Assembly (NCBI RefSeq): GCF_013300725.1
Contig: NZ_JAAIMM010000004.1
Span: 99,223 to 163,222 of the forward strand
DNA: 64,000 nt
Direction: 5' to 3'
From: Allocoprococcus comes
GTDB lineage: Bacteria; Bacillota; Clostridia; Lachnospirales; Lachnospiraceae
How positions within the stretch are numbered: the first letter of the stretch is position 1; each line of letters opens with the position of its first letter. The translations under genes and the position numbers were made by a program. The notes below the pieces were generated by a model that saw only the letters and a program-made list of their open reading frames with translations, was not told the origin of the DNA and did no database searches. Below, piece by piece: positions 45,956-54,290 of this stretch.

Positions 45956-46037
45956 CGTGCCCCTTTTTCAGCTCGATATTTCTTCCATGTTTTCTTGAAT
46001 ACATTGCGAAAATATGTTATGTTAATTTCGAGATAAT

Positions 46038-46066
46038 TTGCAAAAAATACTATGCTTTTTTGTAAT
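46038..46066 (+). promoter_or_regulatory. Promoter of the five-gene envelope operon
   Basis: TTGCAA (46038-46043), 17 bases, TGTAAT (46061-46066), 40 bases before the hybrid kinase gene. Confidence 0.72.
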
Positions 46067-46106
46067 GATAAATGTCTCTCCGTAAAAGAGAAAAAGGGAG
46101 AATGAT

Positions 46107-47825
46107 ATGGGACAGATAACAGAACTAATATCTATGCTGGGATCACACATGGAAATTGTTGTGATCGGATGCGCGGAGATTGCGGCTGCAGTGGCACTGA
46201 TAAGTACGGGGATAGCCAGAAAATTCAGAAAAGAGAAAAAACCGGATACCAGATCCGCAGAACAGCTTTTTCTGTATGAGATCGGAAGAAGCCAGGATGA
46301 AGGCTATATGGTTGTGCGACACAAAGATATGATGCCGGTTTATGGAACCGGAGATCTGGAAGGACTTCTTGGTGTCAGTCTTTTACAGGTGCAGGATGAT
46401 ATTACATCCATTCGCAGTAAAATGAAAAATGATGCAGCAGTAAAACGGTTCTGGAAAAGCTATCGTAGCTGGGACAGAGAGAAACCACTGTATGCAGAGA
46501 TCCAGATGAAGGATGGACAGTGGATCCGTGTAGCTGTATATGGTTGCAAGGATGGCAGGCATGATCTGATCAGTTTCGTCCGTACAACAGGAATGCATAA
46601 GCAGATAGAAGCATATGAAAAAGAACTGGAGCAGGCAGAAGAAGCAAGCCAGTCAAAAACCAGCTTTTTGTACCAGATGTCGCATGAGATCCGTACTCCG
46701 ATGAACGGAATTATGGGTATGCTGACCCTGGCACAGGAAAAACTGGATGCCAGCCACCCGGCAGCCCAATATCTGACCAGAGTAGAAGAACTGTCCGGTC
46801 ATCTGTTATCCCTGATCAATGATATCCTGGATATGTCCCGTATCGAAGCCGGTAAGGTAGAACTGGAAGAAAAAGCATTCAGCCTCAGAAGTCTGGGGAA
46901 TAAACTGTATGATATGTTTGCAAAGAACCTGGAGAGCAGGGGAATCAATTACGAAGTAAATTTTGAAGATATGACAATAGATTATGTGATTGGAGATGAG
47001 TTGCGTATCAGCCAGATCATCATCAACTTTCTGTCGAATGCAGTAAAATTTACACAGGAAGGAGAGATCATCGTAACCTTCCGGCAGATGTTTCTTCAGG
47101 ATGGAAATGCAGATCTGATGATCCGGGTACATGATACCGGAATCGGAATGGATCCGGAATTTATCAACCGTATTTTCAGACCGTTCGAACAGGAAGGTGC
47201 AGATACCACCAGAAAATATGGCGGAACTGGTCTTGGAATGGCGATCACGGATCAGCTTGTCAAGTTGATGAATGGAGAGATCGTGGTAAAAAGTATACCA
47301 GGAGAGGGATCGGATTTTTCTGTGTTTTTACACCTTCCGGTTGCAGAAGGAACGGTACCGGCAGAGCAGATTGAAAAAGAAAATACCGCCGAAGAGGCAG
47401 AATCGGAAGAAATTGAAGTGTTCCGCGGCAGACGGATCCTTGTGGCAGAGGATAATGAGATCAATGCAATGGTTGCCCGGGAAATTCTGGGACAGATGGG
47501 AGCCGGAATCGATGTGGCAGAGAACGGACAGAGGGCTGTTGAAATGTTTGACGAGAAGCCGGAAAATTATTACGATTTCATTTTGATGGATGTACAGATG
47601 CCGGTGATGAACGGACGAGACGCCGCAAAGGCGATCCGAAGGCTGCCGAGAAAAGATGCAGGAGAAATCCTGATTTTTGCACTTTCCGCAGATGCTTTTG
47701 TTGAGGATGAGAGAAAGTCTCTTGAAAGCGGAATGAACGGACATTATGCGAAACCGGTAGATTTTGAAGCACTTCAGAAGAATGTAGGGGCGATTCTCAG
47801 AGAGAAAGAGCGGTGCAGCAGATGA
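46107..47825 (+). CDS. Hybrid sensor histidine kinase/response regulator
   Basis: The 572-residue protein has one N-terminal membrane helix (about 12-34), a sensor-like region of about 120 residues that may be a PAS fold, a coiled linker, the phosphorylation helix with His near 193 (YQMSHEIRTPMNGIMGML), an ATPase domain (N-box NFLSNAVKFT, DTGIGMDPEF, YGGTGLGMAI), and a C-terminal receiver domain with Asp near 495 (DFILMDVQMPVMNGRD) and Lys in HYAKPVDFE. No output domain or DNA-binding partner is present nearby. Its stop overlaps the start of the next gene (ATGA). Confidence 0.93.
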   Translation: MGQITELISMLGSHMEIVVIGCAEIAAAVALISTGIARKFRKEKKPDTRSAEQLFLYEIGRSQDEGYMVVRHKDMMPVYGTGDLEGLLGVSLLQVQDDITSIRSKMKNDAAVKRFWKSYRSWDREKPLYAEIQMKDGQWIRVAVYGCKDGRHDLISFVRTTGMHKQIEAYEKELEQAEEASQSKTSFLYQMSHEIRTPMNGIMGMLTLAQEKLDASHPAAQYLTRVEELSGHLLSLINDILDMSRIEAGKVELEEKAFSLRSLGNKLYDMFAKNLESRGINYEVNFEDMTIDYVIGDELRISQIIINFLSNAVKFTQEGEIIVTFRQMFLQDGNADLMIRVHDTGIGMDPEFINRIFRPFEQEGADTTRKYGGTGLGMAITDQLVKLMNGEIVVKSIPGEGSDFSVFLHLPVAEGTVPAEQIEKENTAEEAESEEIEVFRGRRILVAEDNEINAMVAREILGQMGAGIDVAENGQRAVEMFDEKPENYYDFILMDVQMPVMNGRDAAKAIRRLPRKDAGEILIFALSADAFVEDERKSLESGMNGHYAKPVDFEALQKNVGAILREKERCSR

Positions 47826-50800
47826 GAAAGAGAAGAATAGGAAAAAAAAGACTGATAGTAACCGCAATTCCTGTGCTGACAGCCGGGGCGGTAGCATCGG
47901 TAGCTGCTTATCAGGCGGGAGTTGGCTTTAAGCCCAAAGCGTCTGACAGGAACCTGCAGGTCAATCAGGTCGTTTTTTCCGATAATAAAGATACCACGGG
48001 AAAGGATCAGCAGAAGAATAATGATGAGAGTGAACTGTGGCAGAAGGATAAAGATTCGCAAAATGAGCAGAGCCCTCAGCTGAATGAGAATGCAGATTAT
48101 CTGTTTGAAAATACGCAGATGGCGGAGAATACTGAAAGTACGGTGGGGGTTATCAGCGATGACAGGAACCGGGCACAGCTGAACGACAACGTACTGCCGG
48201 ATAAGGTCTACGATGTATCAGGTAATGGTGAAAAAGGTGATACAGTGATCGGAACAGGCGGTCAGAACACCGGAACAAATGGAAATACATCGGGAAACAA
48301 CGGTGGAAACGGCACATCTGATGCCCTGCTTCCGAATCCGGGAGATCAGCCAACACCAGATACGGGCAATACAACCAGACCATCTGATACAGCAAAAGAT
48401 CCGAAAAATGGAAAGTATACCCCTGGAAGCGCCTGGGGAGAAAAGGACTGGAACAAGCCTTATACAGAAGATATGACTCCGAATAAAGATACAAAAGAAG
48501 ACGGAGATAATGACAGTGTAATTATTGAGCAGCCGTATGGATATACAGACGAAATGCTGTATGAAGGACAGTTGGTTGATCAGAAAACGATTTTCAATGC
48601 GCTGATGACCTATGTACAGGGAAGCGATAAAAAATTCTATCTGTGGGGAGCAGATGCACTGAACCGCTATGTGCGGATCGATGCTGTGTCTTTTGACGGC
48701 GGTATAAGCTGGCAGAGTGGATTTCCTGTCGCGATACCAAAGGGACTGGAAACGGGACAGATGAAGATCAGGGCGTCTTATCGTCTGTCTGTGTCCGGCG
48801 AAAAATGGGTTGAGCGTATTGTGGATTATGTGCCGGCAAATAACCGCCTGTTTGTATTGAAGGAGCAGATCAAGAAAGAAAATGCAACGATTGATACAAG
48901 TAAGCTTCTGAATATGGATGGACAGTTTCAGGAGGAGGGAACGATCATCAATCTGTTTGGATATATTGATGATCTTTTCCGCGGGCAGAATGCACTGACA
49001 GAGCTTTCACCCGGATGGACGGAGGACGGAAAACTGGTTCCATGGTATTATAAAGTAACCGCCGGCAGGCATATTCTGGAACCGGCAGATATGGTCCCGC
49101 TTTCCGGTGATTATATAGTGAAGATCGAGTATGTATGGATGTCGGATGATTATCAGGTTGGCAACCAGTATTCAAATCTGTCTTATTTACAGACACTGAA
49201 AAATTATAAGGGCGGAGGATCCTACAAGACACTGGATGTACCGGAATATATTCAGGCAATCCGGATTGACGAGGATACTTCTCTGAAAGTAGACAAACTC
49301 AGCATTCCATCGACTGTTCTTTATATTGAAATGACAAATAGTGGGCTTGAGGTTGAGGATGGTTATGAAGTCAGCAAAGATAATCTGTTTTACAGTGCTT
49401 CGGATGACGGAGTCCTGATGAATAAAGCAAAAACAGAGATGATCGGAATCCCGAGTAAGGTTAAGCAGATTGAGATTCCGGATACGGTTAAAAAAGTAGT
49501 GCTTCCAAAAGTAAACAGGCTTAAGACTATTCGGATCGATGCGTCCACAATAGAAGATTTCCCGGAGATTGATTATGCAAATCTTAAAAACTGCAAAGTA
49601 ATCGTGAAGGAAGATCTGTTGAATGAGTTTTTGCAGAAGGAAAGCAAATATTTTAATGGGACTACCGGGAACAGTATCGCATCGGAACAGGATGAGGACA
49701 CAACGTATACCCTGGAAAATGATATGATCGTAGATAATAACGGATGGGTCCGGAGAGTGACACAGTCCGGAACCAGTATCAAACTGGCGAAAAAAATCAG
49801 AGGAATACAGGAAGGTGCATTTAAAAATGCAGGTAAAGCAAGTATACTAATCATGCCGGAGAATGGAAATGTAGTGAAACTGGAAAAAGGTTGCTTTACC
49901 GGAAGCAGTCTGGAAAGAATCCTGTGTTATACCAAGAAGCAGCATGAAAAGATGCAGGCCGAGATTGGAAAGCTTGAGGAAGCAGACCATATTAGTGTAG
50001 AACTTCTTGAAACTTCAAAAGAAGGATACGCCTATTGCAGCACAAAGATCAATAGAACGAAAAGGAATACACTGATTTCGGCGCCGGAAGGGATCACGTA
50101 TTATGATGGAACCGTGACATCTGAAAGCGGAGAACCGATAGCTATCCATGAAATCGGTGCTCAGGCATTTGCAGATTGTGACGATTTGAAGTGGGTGGAA
50201 CTTCCAAAAGAAACGGATACGATCGGCTACCGGGCATTTGCAAACTGCAGTTCTATGGAAGGTCTGCTGATCGATCAGCAGGATACGGTTACGATTGGCA
50301 ATCAGGCACTGGATGGATGTACAGCTCTTCGATTTGCGGCATCCAATGCGATGCATGGGATGATGGAGGATGGATATGCAGTTCTGTATTCTGAAGAACA
50401 CGGTGCAGGAAGTGACAGATTTTCTTCTTTCTACATACCGACTAACTCGGATGGTTATGAAGGCTACTGCCAGAATTTTACAGTAGAATCCAATGTAACC
50501 GGATATGCAATGACAGAAATCGGTGGAACGATGATGCTGTACGGAACGAATGCCGAACAGGGATTGTGGCTCGGAATAAGGTCAGGAAAAACGGTGGATG
50601 AGAAAGTGGCCCTTCCACTGACAACTGTGGAGATTTTCCAGTATGCGATGGCGAATACGACGTCGGAGACAGGAAAATATACCGTTAACTGGGAAGAGCT
50701 GACAAAATGTTTTGCACTGGATGATGGCGCATTTTATCGTTCAGATCTTGCGGGAGATCTGAAGCTTTATGGAGACAATCTGTTCTATCTGCTTACTGAA

Positions 50801-52162
50801 GCACTGGCATACTGCCCGAATATTACCAGTGTACGGATAGCTGCGGATCAGACTTATCTGGGGCAGTTCATATTTGAAGAAGACAGTGCACTGAAAACCG
50901 TCGAGTTTAACTGGACAACAACGATGGCAGCAGGTACATTTACCGGATGTGACAGCCTGGAAAGAATCGTTTTTAACAGTTATACACCAATCGCATTATG
51001 CATTTTTGGAAACAGCGATTTTCAGTTTAACTATAGCTGGACGGAAGAAGAAGAGACGGAAAAGCTGTCTGTCCAGATTCCGGAGACTGCCGCCGTGAAC
51101 TATATCAAGAAATGGAGATATTTGTTTGCCGGTTATTATGACTTTGACGGTCAGAGTGCGTACCAGTGTCTTTGGAGTGATCTGGAAAGTGCGTTGACCG
51201 ACTGGGATACCGGCAGGGTACCTGACGAGGAAGAGGTTGACGAATTTGTTGAGGCGGTTGTCCTGAAACATGAAAACCGGATACGAAAAATGATGGGAAT
51301 GGCAGAAGCAGTGGATCCAACAGAATTTTACCCGTATCGTGTGGATAAAAATGGAAATATTACACTGATCGGTGCATCCAGTGATATCGATTATGCACTT
51401 CTCTGGGGAGATGAGATAGGACTTCCAAGTGGATGGACACTGGATTATATCGGAGAAGGAGCATTTAAAAGATGTAAAAATCTGCGAAATGTCTGGATTG
51501 ATGCGTCATTAATTGGAATTTATGAAAATGCTTTTGAAGGTGTTGAAAGTGACAGCCTTTCAATTATCTTCTGGGGCAGTACACCACCAAAGCTTCTCGG
51601 ACTGACAGAGGGAACGCCGTTTGATTTTGGCGTGGATTATGATAAGATCAGTCTGGTTATGCTTGATGAAGAAAGCAAGTCAGAGTATCTGGAAGCCTGG
51701 AAATATCCGATGGCAGGATATGAAGATGAAATCCATATGAAGGCTGCTGTTTATAAGGAACTTTCGGCAGACGGAACGGAACCGTCTGATGAAGAAGTAG
51801 AAAAAGAGATCAACAAAAGGCTGAAGCCTGTGGAAAAACAGCTTCGCAAAATGCTTCATCTGCCGGAAGCGGAAGAGCAGGAAGATGAAGAAAAGACTGA
51901 TCAGAAGGAACCGGAAGTGGCAGCAGATCCAGCGTCAGATGCTGTAGAATCGGATATTTCCGTAACTGGTAAGACAGAAGAAAATATTTCCGGAGAAGAC
52001 AATGCAGATTCGGAGAAAAAAGAAGATGCATCAGCAGACCGGAACAACGGGGACGGATCTGCAAATGAAGAAATAGAGCCGGATCAGGAGCAGGAAGAAG
52101 AACCTGCAGATAAGGAAGAGATGAAGGCAGAGGAAAATGAGGAGGATACAGAAGAAAAATGA
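47822..52162 (+). CDS. Large BspA-type leucine-rich-repeat surface protein
   Basis: The 1446-residue protein starts with a basic stretch and a membrane/signal helix (LIVTAIPVLTAGAVASVAAY), then a Gly/Asn/Thr-rich linker, a domain with FDGGISWQSGFPVAIPKGL, and from about residue 450 blocks of BspA-like repeats (IHEIGAQAFADCDDLKWVEL, DTIGYRAFANCSSMEGL, YIGEGAFKRCKNLRNVWI). A helical unit starting with W-x-Y-x-x-AGY occurs twice near the end, each after a repeat block. The last 90 residues are very acidic. No LPXTG motif is present. It is coupled by ATGA overlaps to the kinase before it and the MoxR gene after it. Confidence 0.88.
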   Translation: MRKRRIGKKRLIVTAIPVLTAGAVASVAAYQAGVGFKPKASDRNLQVNQVVFSDNKDTTGKDQQKNNDESELWQKDKDSQNEQSPQLNENADYLFENTQMAENTESTVGVISDDRNRAQLNDNVLPDKVYDVSGNGEKGDTVIGTGGQNTGTNGNTSGNNGGNGTSDALLPNPGDQPTPDTGNTTRPSDTAKDPKNGKYTPGSAWGEKDWNKPYTEDMTPNKDTKEDGDNDSVIIEQPYGYTDEMLYEGQLVDQKTIFNALMTYVQGSDKKFYLWGADALNRYVRIDAVSFDGGISWQSGFPVAIPKGLETGQMKIRASYRLSVSGEKWVERIVDYVPANNRLFVLKEQIKKENATIDTSKLLNMDGQFQEEGTIINLFGYIDDLFRGQNALTELSPGWTEDGKLVPWYYKVTAGRHILEPADMVPLSGDYIVKIEYVWMSDDYQVGNQYSNLSYLQTLKNYKGGGSYKTLDVPEYIQAIRIDEDTSLKVDKLSIPSTVLYIEMTNSGLEVEDGYEVSKDNLFYSASDDGVLMNKAKTEMIGIPSKVKQIEIPDTVKKVVLPKVNRLKTIRIDASTIEDFPEIDYANLKNCKVIVKEDLLNEFLQKESKYFNGTTGNSIASEQDEDTTYTLENDMIVDNNGWVRRVTQSGTSIKLAKKIRGIQEGAFKNAGKASILIMPENGNVVKLEKGCFTGSSLERILCYTKKQHEKMQAEIGKLEEADHISVELLETSKEGYAYCSTKINRTKRNTLISAPEGITYYDGTVTSESGEPIAIHEIGAQAFADCDDLKWVELPKETDTIGYRAFANCSSMEGLLIDQQDTVTIGNQALDGCTALRFAASNAMHGMMEDGYAVLYSEEHGAGSDRFSSFYIPTNSDGYEGYCQNFTVESNVTGYAMTEIGGTMMLYGTNAEQGLWLGIRSGKTVDEKVALPLTTVEIFQYAMANTTSETGKYTVNWEELTKCFALDDGAFYRSDLAGDLKLYGDNLFYLLTEALAYCPNITSVRIAADQTYLGQFIFEEDSALKTVEFNWTTTMAAGTFTGCDSLERIVFNSYTPIALCIFGNSDFQFNYSWTEEEETEKLSVQIPETAAVNYIKKWRYLFAGYYDFDGQSAYQCLWSDLESALTDWDTGRVPDEEEVDEFVEAVVLKHENRIRKMMGMAEAVDPTEFYPYRVDKNGNITLIGASSDIDYALLWGDEIGLPSGWTLDYIGEGAFKRCKNLRNVWIDASLIGIYENAFEGVESDSLSIIFWGSTPPKLLGLTEGTPFDFGVDYDKISLVMLDEESKSEYLEAWKYPMAGYEDEIHMKAAVYKELSADGTEPSDEEVEKEINKRLKPVEKQLRKMLHLPEAEEQEDEEKTDQKEPEVAADPASDAVESDISVTGKTEENISGEDNADSEKKEDASADRNNGDGSANEEIEPDQEQEEEPADKEEMKAEENEEDTEEK

Positions 52163-53100
52163 TCGTTGAACAGTCAAAAGAGATTATTGCTGAAGTAAAT
52201 AAAGCATTTATCGGAAAGAATGACATTGTAGAAAAAGTACTTATGACCATCTATGCCGGTGGTCATGTACTGCTTGAGGACTGCCCGGGAGTGGGGAAGA
52301 CAACGCTTGCACTGGCGTTCTCGAAAGTGATTGGACTTAGCAATAAACGTATCCAGTTTACAACCGATACACTGCCGTCAGACATTACCGGTTTTAATAT
52401 GTTTAACAGAGAGACCAATCAGTTCGAATACCGGGAGGGTGCGGCAAACTGCCAGCTGCTTCTGGCGGATGAAATCAACCGTACCTCACCGAAGACACAG
52501 TCAGCGCTTCTGGAAGTCATGGAAGAACATACGATCAGTATTGACGGACAGACCTTCGCACTACCGGAACCTTTCATCTGTATTGCGACGCAGAACCCGC
52601 TTGGTTTTGCAGGAACCCAGCCACTGCCGGAATCACAGCTGGACCGTTTTATGGTCTGCCTGTCCATTGGTTATCCGAGCCTGGAAAATCAGATGAAGAT
52701 CATCAATGCACAGAGATACCACAACCCGCTTCAGGATGTGAAGACGGTGGCAAGTGCACAGAATGTACTGGAAGTTCAGAATTACCTGACATCGATCAAA
52801 GTAAAGGATACCGTGCTTGCCTATGCGATCAGGCTGTGCGAAGAGACCAGAGAGCACCCACTTGTAGAACTTGGGATTTCTCCACGAGGTGTGGCTGCAC
52901 TCATAAAAATGGCACGTGCAAATGCAGTACTCAGGGAACGGAATTATGTGATTCCGGAAGATGTTCAGAATGTGTTCTGTGATGTCTGTGCCCATCGTCT
53001 TGTACTTAGACCACAGGCGCAGGTAGAAGGTGTCAGCGCACGGAAGCTTCTGCAGGATATTATGGCTGTGATCAAGCCGCCGACAAGGACAGAGAGGTAG
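52159..53100 (+). CDS. MoxR-family AAA+ ATPase
   Basis: The 313-residue ATPase has Walker A EDCPGVGKTTLALAF, Walker B LLLADEINRTSPKTQSALLE, sensor IATQNPLGFAGTQPLPESQ and arginine-finger LDRFMVCLSIGYP. MoxR ATPases act as chaperones for von Willebrand factor-type or DUF58 partners, usually in envelope biology. Its start lies in the ATGA overlap with the LRR gene, and the DUF58 gene follows four bases after the stop. Confidence 0.95.
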   Translation: MIVEQSKEIIAEVNKAFIGKNDIVEKVLMTIYAGGHVLLEDCPGVGKTTLALAFSKVIGLSNKRIQFTTDTLPSDITGFNMFNRETNQFEYREGAANCQLLLADEINRTSPKTQSALLEVMEEHTISIDGQTFALPEPFICIATQNPLGFAGTQPLPESQLDRFMVCLSIGYPSLENQMKIINAQRYHNPLQDVKTVASAQNVLEVQNYLTSIKVKDTVLAYAIRLCEETREHPLVELGISPRGVAALIKMARANAVLRERNYVIPEDVQNVFCDVCAHRLVLRPQAQVEGVSARKLLQDIMAVIKPPTRTER

Positions 53101-53104
53101 AAAC

Positions 53105-54277
53105 ATGTGGAAAAATCGGTTGGGATACATCCTTTTTTTCGCAGCAGTAATGATCATGCTGGTGATTTCCGGAAAGCCGTATCTGCTTGGAGTATTGATT
53201 GTTCTGTTTCTGCTTGCAGTGGCAATGGGCGTTTTTACAAGACATGATGTGACGAATTTAAAGATTTCCGCAAGTGCACCATCCGGAGCACAGGAAGGAA
53301 AAGAAAACTTTTTCACTATAGATGTCTTCGCGGCGAAGAAGATACGGACGGCAGGATATCTGATGATAACTGTTTGTGAAAAGAATGAAATGTTCGGCAG
53401 GACCTGGGAGAGAAAGCTTCTGTTGCGGTTAAAAGGAGAAAAGAATCATTACAAAATACCACTTGCATGCAGACTGTGCGGTGAAATCCGGCTTACCTGT
53501 AAAGAGATCTGGGTACGTGATCTGCTGAAGCTTTTTCAGGTCAGGGCGAATCTGTTTGGAGAAATCCGGACGGTCATTTATCCGAGAAAAGTAAATTTGC
53601 AGGTAGAGCTTTCGCAGGCTACGATCGGAGCACCGAAAAGTGAAGGGATGATGCAGAACCGGAAAGGAAATGATCTGAGCGAGATCTATGATATCAGGGA
53701 ATATGTGCCTGGAGATGATATCCGTTCTATTCACTGGAAGCTTTCAAGCAAGACAGAGAATCTGATCCTGCGGGAGGCGAGTGATCCTTCCCATTACAAT
53801 GTTGTTTTGCTGCCGGATTTCGGGCAGGATTTTATGAAAGAAGAACAGTCGGAAAATGTAATAAATGCGGCAGTTGCAGTAGGGGCATCAATCGGGCAAA
53901 GACTGATCGAAAAAAGAGTAGCTTTTTGCATGGCACTTCCATCGGTGAGTGGACTTCAGATCTGTGAAATCAAAGACCGCCGGGAATTACAGAGAATCCT
54001 TGCCCTGTGGCTTGCGTGTCCGGTTGCGCCGAAAAGCGGTGACGGGCTGCAGTGTTTTATGATGGAACGACTGGAACAGTATTTTACAAGACTTCTGATC
54101 CTGACTGCAGGAGAGTACCAGCAGAATTTAAGTGGTCTGAATGAACGGATCGGAATTACGGTCCTTCACATATCAGCAGCGGCCGGGTACGTAAATGCAG
54201 AGAGTGGAAATGGATGCGAGATCATAGAAATACCGGCAGGAATTGATAATCAGGAAACTTACCGGATACGATGTTAA
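53105..54277 (+). CDS. DUF58 protein with two membrane helices
   Basis: The 390-residue protein has two helices at the N-terminus (GYILFFAAVMIMLVI and LLGVLIVLFLLAVAMGVF), a beta-rich middle region, and the DUF58 core near residues 195-220 (IYDIREYVPGDDIRSIHWK), followed by a VWA-like segment (YNVVLLPDFGQD). DUF58 proteins are standard partners of MoxR ATPases. The arrangement MoxR-DUF58-transglutaminase is seen in many bacteria. Confidence 0.92.
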   Translation: MWKNRLGYILFFAAVMIMLVISGKPYLLGVLIVLFLLAVAMGVFTRHDVTNLKISASAPSGAQEGKENFFTIDVFAAKKIRTAGYLMITVCEKNEMFGRTWERKLLLRLKGEKNHYKIPLACRLCGEIRLTCKEIWVRDLLKLFQVRANLFGEIRTVIYPRKVNLQVELSQATIGAPKSEGMMQNRKGNDLSEIYDIREYVPGDDIRSIHWKLSSKTENLILREASDPSHYNVVLLPDFGQDFMKEEQSENVINAAVAVGASIGQRLIEKRVAFCMALPSVSGLQICEIKDRRELQRILALWLACPVAPKSGDGLQCFMMERLEQYFTRLLILTAGEYQQNLSGLNERIGITVLHISAAAGYVNAESGNGCEIIEIPAGIDNQETYRIRC

Positions 54278-54290
54278 GGATGTACAGAAG

